Source of the DNA: CAYTOJ01 sp964439415
GTDB lineage: Bacteria; Pseudomonadota; Alphaproteobacteria; Rickettsiales; CAZAGG01
Assembly (NCBI GenBank): GCA_964439415.1
Contig: CAYTOJ010000052.1
Location: forward strand, 1-12,888
DNA length: 12,888 nucleotides
Direction of reading: 5' to 3'
A program made the translations under genes and the position numbers. A model generated the notes under the pieces. It saw only the letters and a list, made by a program, of their open reading frames with translations. It was not told where the DNA came from and made no database searches. This document shows, piece after piece, positions 7,273 to 12,888 of the stretch; position 1 is the first letter of the stretch, and every line of letters starts with the position of its first letter.

Positions 7273-7546
7273 CAAAAAACCCCTGGCGATTGCACTGGAA
7301 TATAACGAGGCTAAGGCAAATGCCCCCATAATTGCCGCCAGTGGCAAAGGTGCGGTGGCCGAACAGATACTGAATCTAGCTTACTTACATGGCATAAAAG
7401 TGCGGGAGGATGCTGAGCTGGCGCAGGTTTTATCCATGCTGGAAGTAGACTCGGTAATACCGCTGGAGGCTTTCGCCGCAGTGGCGGAGATTCTGGCGTT
7501 CGTATACCGCGAGAATGCTCTGGCCAGCCAGAGGGCGGAAAAATGA
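7265..7546 (+). CDS. flhX: Free-standing FlhB C-terminal domain homologue (FlhX type)
   Basis: A 93-residue protein matching the cytoplasmic C-terminal domain of FlhB/YscU, the switch that changes substrate class in flagellar type III export. It has no membrane segment. The stretch KKPLAIALEYNEAKANAPII, followed by AASGKGAVAEQIL, aligns with the FlhB core YAVALxYD...APxVVAKGKGxxAxxI, and a V(I)PLEAFAAVAEIL(A)FVY end matches the FlhB helix. The N-P-T-H autocleavage motif is absent: the protein begins where the cleaved FlhB fragment begins. Known FlhX proteins can replace that fragment in part. The start ATG 7265 has GGAGG at 7251-7255; the GTG at 7256 would touch this site, so I reject it. It overlaps csrA by 8 bases and the next gene by 4, implying translational coupling. 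The symbol is by domain similarity and could equally be given as an FlhB-like protein. Confidence 0.82.
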   Translation: MTDKKPLAIALEYNEAKANAPIIAASGKGAVAEQILNLAYLHGIKVREDAELAQVLSMLEVDSVIPLEAFAAVAEILAFVYRENALASQRAEK

Positions 7547-7857
7547 ATAATACCAGCGAAGAATTCAAAAAGATCACCTTGTTCATTGAGGATAATAACG
7601 CCGAGCTGGCAGAAGGCTCTAATGACGCTTTAAAAATGCTGGAGCAGTTGATAGCGGAATTCTCTGTTTTTATGCAGAATCAGCCTGTGAGTGAGGCTTC
7701 CGGTTTGAAGGATGATATAGAAAATCTAGCGGAATATTTAAAGAAACTGTCTGACCGCCTGAATCTGAAGCATAGCGATGTTGTTATGCGCATTGAGCAG
7801 TTAAAACTGGGGCAGCGAGCCACTGTTGCCTACCATAACCGCTTGAAGGAGTGGTAA
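7543..7857 (+). CDS. Unrecognised helical 104-residue protein in a flagellar operon
   Basis: The family is not recognised. The 104 residues are acidic in the N-terminal half and predicted almost wholly helical (EEFKKITLFIEDNNAEL, then two more amphipathic helices), with no signal peptide, Cys or membrane segment. The size, acidity and helical build fit a flagellar export chaperone (FlgN or FliT type) or a small basal-body factor, but I see no diagnostic motif and this rests on position only. It begins at ATG 7543, overlapping the upstream stop as ATGA, with a GAGGGCGG ribosome site. Its TAA overlaps the fliO start as TAATG. The tight coupling on both sides suggests that it works with FlhX, FliO and FliP. 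Confidence 0.75.
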   Translation: MNNTSEEFKKITLFIEDNNAELAEGSNDALKMLEQLIAEFSVFMQNQPVSEASGLKDDIENLAEYLKKLSDRLNLKHSDVVMRIEQLKLGQRATVAYHNRLKEW

Positions 7858-8126
7858 TGCTGAAACCACTCCTGGCACTGCTTTTCGTTATCGGCCTTAT
7901 GGGAATACTGGCACTTCTGGCAAGGAAATATCTCAGGCCGCATATGCCTAATATGTCTAAACTTGACCGGAAAATGAAAGTTCTGGAGGTTCTGCCGCTG
8001 GATCAAAGGCGCAAATTAGTGCGTTTTTCCTGCCTGGACTGCGAATACCTGATTCTAACCGGTGGTGGTAATGATTTACTGCTGGATACCAAAAAAATAA
8101 TTCAGATAGACCATGAAAAAGCATAA
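7857..8126 (+). CDS. fliO: Flagellar export gate assembly protein FliO
   Basis: FliO is a small membrane protein that helps the FliP5-FliR1 export gate assemble in the inner membrane. The 89-residue product has one strong N-terminal membrane helix (about 4-22, LLALLFVIGLMGILALLA) followed by RKYLRPH. Its cytoplasmic part has the FliO pattern: KMKVLEVLPLDQRRKLVRF, then CEYLILTGGGNDLLLD. The start is ATG 7857, with AAGGAG at 7846-7851 and a TAATG overlap with the previous stop; a GTG at 7851 would lie inside that ribosome site. It overlaps fliP by 14 bases. FliO is poorly conserved and often missed, so its identification here rests on topology, the LPLDQRRKLV region and direct linkage to fliP. 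Confidence 0.88.
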   Translation: MLKPLLALLFVIGLMGILALLARKYLRPHMPNMSKLDRKMKVLEVLPLDQRRKLVRFSCLDCEYLILTGGGNDLLLDTKKIIQIDHEKA

Positions 8127-8877
8127 TGGCCTTACAGTGCGTTATAGTCACTTTATCTGTATATTCGGTGCTATTGCGTTGTCTTTCCTGCCATCCGGCG
8201 CATGGGCGCAAAGCCTGAATCTTGATTTAGGGGATGGTGGTTCTGCCACTTCTAAAATAGTGCAGATACTGGGGCTGCTGACTGTACTGTCGCTGGCGCC
8301 CTCCATACTGATTATGGTGACATCCTTCGCCCGTATAATCATTGTGCTCTCGCTGCTGAGAAGCGCCATTGGCATACAGCAGACCCCGCCTAATCCGGTT
8401 CTGGTAAGCCTGGCATTGTTCCTGACCTTTTTTATTATGGCACCAACTATGGAAGCGTCATACAAAAACGGTATTCAGCCACTGCTGGAGGAGAAAATAA
8501 CTGAAAGCGAAGCACTGGAGAAATCCGCCTTGCCGTTCCATAAATTCATGCTGGCTAACACGCGGGAGAAGGACATTAACCTGTTCACCGAAATCGCCAG
8601 GATTAAAACTGAAAAAGCTGAGGATACTCCTTACCGTGTACTCATCCCCGCCTTTATGATAAGTGAGCTGCGCCGGGCGTTTGAAATCGGTTTTCTCATC
8701 TACATACCATTTCTTATCATAGATATGCTGGTGGCCTCGATCCTCATGGCAATGGGTATGATGATGCTGCCGCCCGTTACCATATCCCTGCCGTTCAAGC
8801 TGGTGTTCTTTGTGCTGGCTGATGGGTGGTATATGATTTGCGGCAGTATGGTAAAAAGCTTCCAGATTCCTTTTTAA
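8113..8877 (+). CDS. fliP: Flagellar type III export gate protein FliP
   Basis: FliP forms the pentameric core of the export gate in the inner membrane through which rod, hook and filament subunits leave the cell. The 254-residue protein has a cleavable signal peptide (about 1-32, ending SGAWA-Q), then four membrane helices. Both family signatures are present: MVTSFARIIIVLSLLR (68-83) followed by GIQQTPPNPVL, and PAFMISELRRAFEIGF (179-194) followed by a long hydrophobic stretch with the Met-rich GMMMLPP. Length is normal. The start ATG 8113 lies inside fliO by 14 bases with little of a ribosome site, so it probably depends on coupling. It ends the operon; fliQ and fliR do not follow, so the remaining gate genes must lie elsewhere. 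Confidence 0.97.
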   Translation: MKKHNGLTVRYSHFICIFGAIALSFLPSGAWAQSLNLDLGDGGSATSKIVQILGLLTVLSLAPSILIMVTSFARIIIVLSLLRSAIGIQQTPPNPVLVSLALFLTFFIMAPTMEASYKNGIQPLLEEKITESEALEKSALPFHKFMLANTREKDINLFTEIARIKTEKAEDTPYRVLIPAFMISELRRAFEIGFLIYIPFLIIDMLVASILMAMGMMMLPPVTISLPFKLVFFVLADGWYMICGSMVKSFQIPF

Positions 8878-8966
8878 GGGCTTTTAGCATTTTTCAGCCA
8901 CCACATACCTTGGGTGCTGATAAAGTTATTGATTTACCCGGGTTTTCAGCTATGGGCTAATATCAG

Positions 8967-9023
8967 TATACTGCTCGCGTTTCCTATGTGCGGATTTTGT
9001 GCAGCGAATTCGCGAGCAGTATA
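8967..9023. repeat. 13-bp perfect inverted repeat, 31-base loop
   Basis: TATACTGCTCGCG (8967-8979) is exactly complementary in reverse to CGCGAGCAGTATA (9011-9023). The loop is 31 bases, and its right end contains the overlapping 10-bp palindrome GCGAATTCGC (9004-9013), which offers an alternative fold. No T-tract follows on the plus strand, so it is not a standard intrinsic terminator for fliP. It could be a protein-binding dyad, an mRNA 3'-end stabiliser or a dispersed repeat. Confidence 0.6.
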
Positions 9024-9026
9024 TAC

Positions 9027-9056
9027 GCGCATGGGGTTGGATTGGCGGCCATGCGC
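9027..9056. repeat. 8-bp perfect inverted repeat GCGCATGG/CCATGCGC
   Basis: GCGCATGG (9027-9034) and CCATGCGC (9049-9056) pair perfectly around a G-rich 14-base loop. On the plus strand an A-rich run follows instead of T's, so it is not a terminator in that direction. It begins only 3 bases after the previous inverted repeat ends. Confidence 0.5.
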
Positions 9057-9061
9057 AAAAC

Positions 9062-9108
9062 AAAAAAAAATATACCTATCGCACTCTTGAAATACGATAG
9101 GTATATTT
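9062..9108 (-). terminator. 14-bp hairpin with a T9 tract on the minus strand
   Basis: Positions 9068-9081 (AAATATACCTATCG) pair perfectly with 9095-9108 around a 13-base loop. On the minus strand the stem runs straight into nine T's (9070-9062), the form of an intrinsic terminator, although the stem is AT-rich. On the plus strand only TTT followed by AAAATT comes after it, so termination of fliP transcripts would be weak. Both flanking genes are on the plus strand, which makes this polarity odd. It may also act as a 5'-leader structure of the RNase J mRNA. Confidence 0.5.
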
Positions 9109-9131
9109 AAAATTAATCAGATAGTTATAAG

Positions 9132-10796
9132 ATGGCATTGGATTTCAAGAAGCTTAAAGATCAACTCCTGTTCGTGCCTTTGGGCGGCTGCAACGAGATT
9201 GGCATGAATCTCAACCTGTATCATTACCAGGGGAAATGGCTGATCGCCGATATGGGCATAGGCTTTGCCGATGAATATTATCCGGGTGTTGACATCACCC
9301 TGCCTAACATAGATTTCCTGCAGGAGATCAAGAAGGATATTCTCGCCATGGTTTTCACCCACGCTCATGAAGACCATATCGGTGCCGTGCCTTATTTATA
9401 TGATCAGGTGAAAGCGCCCGTATACGCATCCCCATTCTGCGCGGCAATGCTGCGGGAGAAAATGGCGGGTATGTCCCTGCCTAAGCTTGCCATCAGCGAA
9501 ATTGTCGGTGGGCGGCAATATGAAGTGGGGGCTTTTGTATTCGAGGCTGTTAACATTACTCATTCAATCCCTGAAATGTATGGGCTGACGATTAAAACAG
9601 CGGAAGGAACGGTTGTTCACACCGGTGACTGGAAATTTGACGACCAGCCGGTGCTGGGTCAGCCATCGGATTACCGTACACTGGAGACAGCCGGGGATGA
9701 TGGCGTACTGGCAATGGTCTGCGATTCCACAAATGTTTTTGTCAAAGGTGAGTCCGGCTCTGAAACCATGGTGCGGGATGAACTGGCAAGGGTGATTGCA
9801 ACCTGCAAAGGCCGGGTGGCGGTTACCACTTTCGCATCCAATGTCGGGCGGCTGGAATCCATCATCCACGCCGCACATGCAGCTGGCCGTAAAGTAGCCT
9901 TCGCAGGCCGGGCATTAAAGCGGGTAACGGCGGCGGCAACAGCCAGCGGTTATATGCAGGATCTGCCGGAGATTTATGACGACCGCACGGCAATGGCGCT
10001 ACCACGGGATAAAGTTCTGTTCATATGCACCGGCTGTCAGGGTGAGCCTTTAGCTGCGACCTCAAAAATCGCCAATGGTGAGCACCCGGCGATTAAGTTC
10101 GCGCCTGGCGATACTTTTATATTCTCCTCCCGCGTGATACCGGGTAACGATAGAAACATAGCATTTCTACAGAACCGCATGACCATGCGCGGCATTGAGA
10201 TAATCAATGCAAGTAATGACGACCGCATTCACGTTTCCGGCCACCCTGCCAGGGGGGAGCTGGAGAAAATGTACAAACTGGTGCGCCCGAAAATCGCCGT
10301 GCCGGTGCATGGGGAGCAGCGGCACATTGCTGAACATGCTAAGTTCGCCCGCGAGAATGGCGCAACCTTTGCCGTCCGGGCAGAAAATGGTTCAGTGGTG
10401 AACTTAAGCAAAAACGGTGAGATTATCGGCAAGGTAAAATCCGGCTATATGGTGATGGATGGTATATCAATCCTCCCCTCCGACAGCCAGGTTATGAAAA
10501 CCCGCCGCCGCCTGAAACTGGGGGGTGCTGTATTTATAACCATGGCTATGGATAGCAAAGGGAATCTGCTTTCTGAGCCTTCCATATCAGCGCCCGGCTC
10601 GCTGGATGATGGTGTTGACGGTGAGTTGTTTGCGCTGCTGGCTGAGGAACTCTCAGCAGAATTTGAACGTGCCAGGAATCATAAGAAAGGCGGTGATGCT
10701 GGCATCAGAGAGGCTATACGATCCTGCGCCCGCCGGGTGATAAAGCAGGAACTTGACAAAAAACCAGTGGTGGAAGTGCATCTGGTGAAGGTATAA
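9132..10796 (+). CDS. rnj: Ribonuclease J
   Basis: A metallo-beta-lactamase/beta-CASP nuclease with 5'-3' exonuclease and endonuclease activity, involved in rRNA maturation and mRNA turnover in the cytoplasm. In 554 residues, the two-zinc site is visible as THAHEDH (76-82; His77, His79, Asp81, His82), His144 in NITHSIPE and Asp166 in HTGDW. Further motifs are CDSTN (197-201), the beta-CASP region FICTGCQGEP (297-306), HVSGHPARGELE (367-378) and PVHGE (391-395). The last 100 residues are the variable C-domain, containing the EFERARNHKK stretch. Length and motif wording fit alphaproteobacterial RNase J. The start ATG 9132 has almost no Shine-Dalgarno match and sits 23 bases after a strong hairpin, so initiation may be structure-controlled. 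It converges with uvrC across 49 bases. RnjA and RnjB cannot be told apart; a single copy is usual in this group. Confidence 0.96.
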   Translation: MALDFKKLKDQLLFVPLGGCNEIGMNLNLYHYQGKWLIADMGIGFADEYYPGVDITLPNIDFLQEIKKDILAMVFTHAHEDHIGAVPYLYDQVKAPVYASPFCAAMLREKMAGMSLPKLAISEIVGGRQYEVGAFVFEAVNITHSIPEMYGLTIKTAEGTVVHTGDWKFDDQPVLGQPSDYRTLETAGDDGVLAMVCDSTNVFVKGESGSETMVRDELARVIATCKGRVAVTTFASNVGRLESIIHAAHAAGRKVAFAGRALKRVTAAATASGYMQDLPEIYDDRTAMALPRDKVLFICTGCQGEPLAATSKIANGEHPAIKFAPGDTFIFSSRVIPGNDRNIAFLQNRMTMRGIEIINASNDDRIHVSGHPARGELEKMYKLVRPKIAVPVHGEQRHIAEHAKFARENGATFAVRAENGSVVNLSKNGEIIGKVKSGYMVMDGISILPSDSQVMKTRRRLKLGGAVFITMAMDSKGNLLSEPSISAPGSLDDGVDGELFALLAEELSAEFERARNHKKGGDAGIREAIRSCARRVIKQELDKKPVVEVHLVKV

Positions 10797-10845
10797 GATA
10801 TCCTCTCTGTAGATTTCATTTTTCATACTTGTCAGTGGCAGGCCA
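10797..10845. other. Convergent RNase J / uvrC junction
   Basis: Only 49 bases separate the two stop codons. I see no stem followed by a T-tract on either strand, so the two transcripts may overlap at their 3' ends. Confidence 0.4.
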
Positions 10846-12684
10846 TTAGCGAAAATAGCCATATATCTCTTCTGCGGTTTTGCGGCTGATGCCGGGGGCG
10901 CGGCAGAGTTCATCAATGTCTGCCTCGCGGATCAACTTGACTGAGCCGAAGAATTTTATCAGTGCCCTTCGCCGTACCGCCCCGATACCGGGAATATCAT
11001 TTAAGCTGGAGTCGGTTACACCCTTCGCCCGTTTATTACGGTGGCTTTGAATGGCGTAGCGGTGCGCTTCATCCCGCAGGCGCTGCAAATAGAACAGTGT
11101 CGGCGAGTTTTTTGGCAGTTTAAACGGTACGCGGCCTGGCATGAAGAAAGTTTCTTCACCTGCGTTTCTGTTCTCACCCTTGGCTATGGCGGCGAAGGGA
11201 ATATCCACACCGAGTTCCGCGAAAACTTCTGCCGCCGCATTAAGCTGACCCAGGCCGCCATCTATTAGAATCAAATCCGGCAGTGTTTTAGTGACTGAAA
11301 CTTCCGCAGCTTCATCCAGTGATTCTATGTGTACTTCTTTACTACGCCTGAAGCGCCGCCGGAATACCTCGCGCATCATGCCGTAGTCGTCACTCTCTAA
11401 AGCCTCACGGATGTTATAACGGCGGTACTGGGATTTTATGAAGCCATCCAGACCGGCTACTATCATAGCGCCAACCTGATTAGTACCCATGATATGACTG
11501 TTATCAAACACTTCTATCCGCTCCACCGGGTGCGGCAGATTAAACACTTTTGCCACATCCTCCAGCGCCTGTTTTTGCGATGAAGCCTCCAGAGCTTTGC
11601 GCTCCAGTGCATTCACGGCGTTTGTGAGAGCAAGGCTTAAAGCGTCAAATTTATTCCCCTTTAAAGGCCTTGTAATTTTTACCTTAAAGCCCGCCTTTTT
11701 ACTTAAGGCATCTTCCATTAAGCTGACTTCCGGAAATTCGTGAGAGATTATTATCTCTTTCGGCGGATCAGTATCCTGATAATAACGCCCTAGGAAAGCT
11801 TCCATCACTTCCGCATCCTCGCAATCCTCCCCATGCTCCGGGAAGAAGGCTTTATTGCCATAGTTCAGGCCAGCGCGGAAAGAGAATAACTGAATGCAGG
11901 ATTTTGCGCCCTGGCGCGCCAGCGCGGCTACGTCTCCATCCTCCAGCGAGATTTTCATGCGCTGGAAGGTTTGCAGCATGGTGAGAGCCTTAATGCGGTC
12001 GCGGTATTTGGCGGCTTCCTCAAATTGCAGGTTGCGTGAGTGCTCTTCCATCTTAGTAGTCAACAGGTTCTGAATCTCCCTGCTCTGGCCGCTTAGGTAA
12101 CGCTCCGTCATTTTTACCTGCTCCCCGTATTCGGCCTCGTTTACATTGCCTACACAAGGGGCGGTGCAGCGTTTGATCTGGTATTGCAGACATGGCCGTG
12201 TGCGGGCTGCGAAGAAACTATCCTCGCACGGGCGAATCATAAAAGCCCGCTGGATGAAGGATATTGTGTAATCCACCAGGCTGACTGATGAAAAGGGGCC
12301 GAAATACGCGCCGTTTTTATCCTTCTGGCCACGGTATTTGGTAATACGCGGGAATGGATGATCCTTGGCAATCAGGATATAAGGATAGCTTTTTCCATCC
12401 TTCAGCAGGATGTTATATTTAGGGCTGTATAGCTTGATCATGCTGGCTTCCAGCAGCAAAGCATCAACTTCAGTGGGGGTTGATACCACCTCAACCGCCG
12501 TGATCTGCACAACCATTCTCTGCAAGCGCTCCGGCAGGCGGTCAATCTGCGTGTAGGAACTCACCCGTTTTACCAGGCTTCGCGCCTTGCCGATATACAT
12601 CACCTCCCCGGCGGCGTTCAGCATCTGGTACACGCCCGGCGTGTCAGGTATGGTCTTGAGTGCTTCTTTAAGCGGTTCCAGCAT
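10846..12684 (-). CDS. uvrC: Excinuclease ABC subunit C
   Basis: UvrC makes both incisions around bulky DNA lesions after loading by UvrA/UvrB in nucleotide excision repair. The 612-residue protein is complete. It has an N-terminal GIY-YIG nuclease (GVYQML at 17-22, YIGKARSLVKRV at 30-41) for the 3' cut. Four cysteines (153, 165, 173, 177) match the positions reported to hold an iron-sulfur cluster in the E. coli protein. A UVR domain lies at about 203-237. An RNase H-like nuclease for the 5' cut has FDNSH (393-397), LILIDGGLGQLN (471-482) and DEAHRYAI (538-545). Tandem helix-hairpin-helix motifs occur at the end (DIPGIG, then RAPGISRKTAEEIYGYF). The start ATG 12684 gives the normal MLEPLKEALKTIPDTPGVY N-terminus, with no clear ribosome site. 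Expression is from the spacer shared with the divergent prepilin gene; no SOS box was recognised. Confidence 0.98.
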   Translation of the reverse strand: MLEPLKEALKTIPDTPGVYQMLNAAGEVMYIGKARSLVKRVSSYTQIDRLPERLQRMVVQITAVEVVSTPTEVDALLLEASMIKLYSPKYNILLKDGKSYPYILIAKDHPFPRITKYRGQKDKNGAYFGPFSSVSLVDYTISFIQRAFMIRPCEDSFFAARTRPCLQYQIKRCTAPCVGNVNEAEYGEQVKMTERYLSGQSREIQNLLTTKMEEHSRNLQFEEAAKYRDRIKALTMLQTFQRMKISLEDGDVAALARQGAKSCIQLFSFRAGLNYGNKAFFPEHGEDCEDAEVMEAFLGRYYQDTDPPKEIIISHEFPEVSLMEDALSKKAGFKVKITRPLKGNKFDALSLALTNAVNALERKALEASSQKQALEDVAKVFNLPHPVERIEVFDNSHIMGTNQVGAMIVAGLDGFIKSQYRRYNIREALESDDYGMMREVFRRRFRRSKEVHIESLDEAAEVSVTKTLPDLILIDGGLGQLNAAAEVFAELGVDIPFAAIAKGENRNAGEETFFMPGRVPFKLPKNSPTLFYLQRLRDEAHRYAIQSHRNKRAKGVTDSSLNDIPGIGAVRRRALIKFFGSVKLIREADIDELCRAPGISRKTAEEIYGYFR

Positions 12685-12748
12685 AAGCGCAATGTAACAG
12701 ACTCAGGAAAATATGATATGCGCTAAATTTTCCATGTACGCGGCCAAG

Positions 12749-12754
12749 TATAAT
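12749..12754 (+). promoter_or_regulatory. Candidate -10 box for the prepilin-like gene
   Basis: A perfect TATAAT lies in the 72-base spacer to uvrC, without a good -35 hexamer. If used, transcription would start near 12761, after the ATG at 12753, and that ATG could not be the start codon. Confidence 0.2.
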
Positions 12755-12756
12755 GA

Positions 12757-12888
12757 GACAGCTTACGCAGCCTTTTTGAGAGTATTATTGATATACTGCA
12801 TAGGGGGTTTGTCCGTCTAGCGCGAAGTGAGGCCGGTTTTACGCTGGTGGAACTCTCCATAGTTTTGGTGATTATTGGTCTGCTGGTT
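12757..12888 (+). CDS. Type IV prepilin/pseudopilin-like protein, partial, start unclear
   Basis: The frame running off the right edge encodes RLARSEA-GFTLVELSIVLVIIGLLV, the hallmark of type IV pilins and type II secretion pseudopilins. It consists of a short basic leader, the prepilin peptidase site before Phe, Glu at +5 of the mature protein, then a hydrophobic helix. The open frame begins at 12757 after a TGA (12754-12756). Between there and the cleavage site there is no ATG, GTG or TTG in frame, only CTG (12796), ATT (12784, 12787) and ATA (12793). CTG 12796 would give a 13-residue leader of normal size. An ATG at 12753 in another frame would join this frame if one T were lost from the T5 run at 12773-12777. 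The gene lies divergent from uvrC. The family is clear, but which pilin or pseudopilin cannot be decided from 19 mature residues. Confidence 0.7.

Larger units (their letters stand above)
8878..9131. other. Spacer between fliP and RNase J with successive inverted repeats
   Basis: This 254-base stretch has no credible gene. It begins with a weak bulged stem just after the fliP stop (TCAGCCACC / GGTGCTGA, 8894-8920) and a short ACCCGGGT palindrome (8936-8943). Three perfect inverted repeats follow: 13 bp (8967-9023), 8 bp (9027-9056) and 14 bp (9068-9108). The RNase J start codon lies 23 bases after the last stem. No clear promoter for RNase J was found. Confidence 0.6.

Noticed and set aside
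7311..7586. 91-residue open frame on the minus strand
   Set aside because: It overlaps flhX and the next operon gene completely, and its Pro/Ser/Arg-rich translation looks like an antisense artefact.
8894..8920. Hairpin after fliP as an intrinsic terminator
   Set aside because: The stem has a bulge and is followed by TAAAGTTATT, not by a T-tract.
9117..9377. Minus-strand 86-residue frame over the RNase J start
   Set aside because: It is a shadow of the conserved RNase J frame. I considered it as a source for the minus-strand terminator-like hairpin, but it has no ribosome site or coding character of its own.
10797..10845. Bidirectional terminator between RNase J and uvrC
   Set aside because: There is no perfect stem of useful length with T's on either side in these 49 bases.
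12753..12779. Eight-codon peptide MRQLTQPF as a leader peptide
   Set aside because: The ATG overlaps the possible -10 box TATAAT, there is no ribosome site, and it has no attenuator-like structure after it. It is more useful as evidence for a frameshift in the prepilin gene.

Overview
The window fits a chromosomal segment of a flagellated, Gram-negative alphaproteobacterium. The main clues are a glnB-glnA operon with both covalent-modification tyrosines (PII Tyr51, GlnA Tyr397), a single RNase J of the length usual in that class, a cleavable-signal FliP, and a type IV prepilin-like N-terminus at the right edge. Genus cannot be decided from the sequence. Gene density is high, and I see no IS element, CRISPR array, rRNA or tRNA.

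Layout. (1) Positions 5-6708, minus strand: a probable transcription unit reading right to left, glnB > glnA > large surface-glycan glycosyltransferase > unrecognised 586-residue helical protein. The glycosyltransferase starts 15 bases after the glnA stop from a TTG codon. It joins a sulfotransferase-like P-loop domain, a coiled coil and two GT-A (GT2) domains. (2) Positions 6709-7035: a divergent regulatory spacer with candidate promoters in both directions and a GC-rich palindromic patch. (3) Positions 7036-8877, plus strand: a compact operon of overlapping genes, csrA > FlhB C-domain homologue (FlhX type) > unknown helical 104-residue protein > fliO > fliP. It combines a post-transcriptional regulator with flagellar type III export parts. 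(4) Positions 8878-9131: a 254-base spacer containing three perfect inverted repeats in a row. The last is a 14-bp hairpin whose long T-tract lies on the minus strand. (5) Positions 9132-10796, plus strand: RNase J, convergent with (6) uvrC, minus strand, 10846-12684. (7) From about 12757 to the edge, plus strand: the start of a prepilin/pseudopilin-like gene with no normal start codon in its frame.

The housekeeping parts (nitrogen assimilation, RNA turnover, nucleotide excision repair) are ordinary. The points worth following are csrA heading a flagellar export operon, the free-standing FlhB-C protein that begins at the residue following the FlhB autocleavage motif, the hairpin cluster before RNase J, the glycosyltransferase fused to a sulfotransferase-like domain in the glnBA unit, and the apparently frameshifted or non-canonically started prepilin gene.
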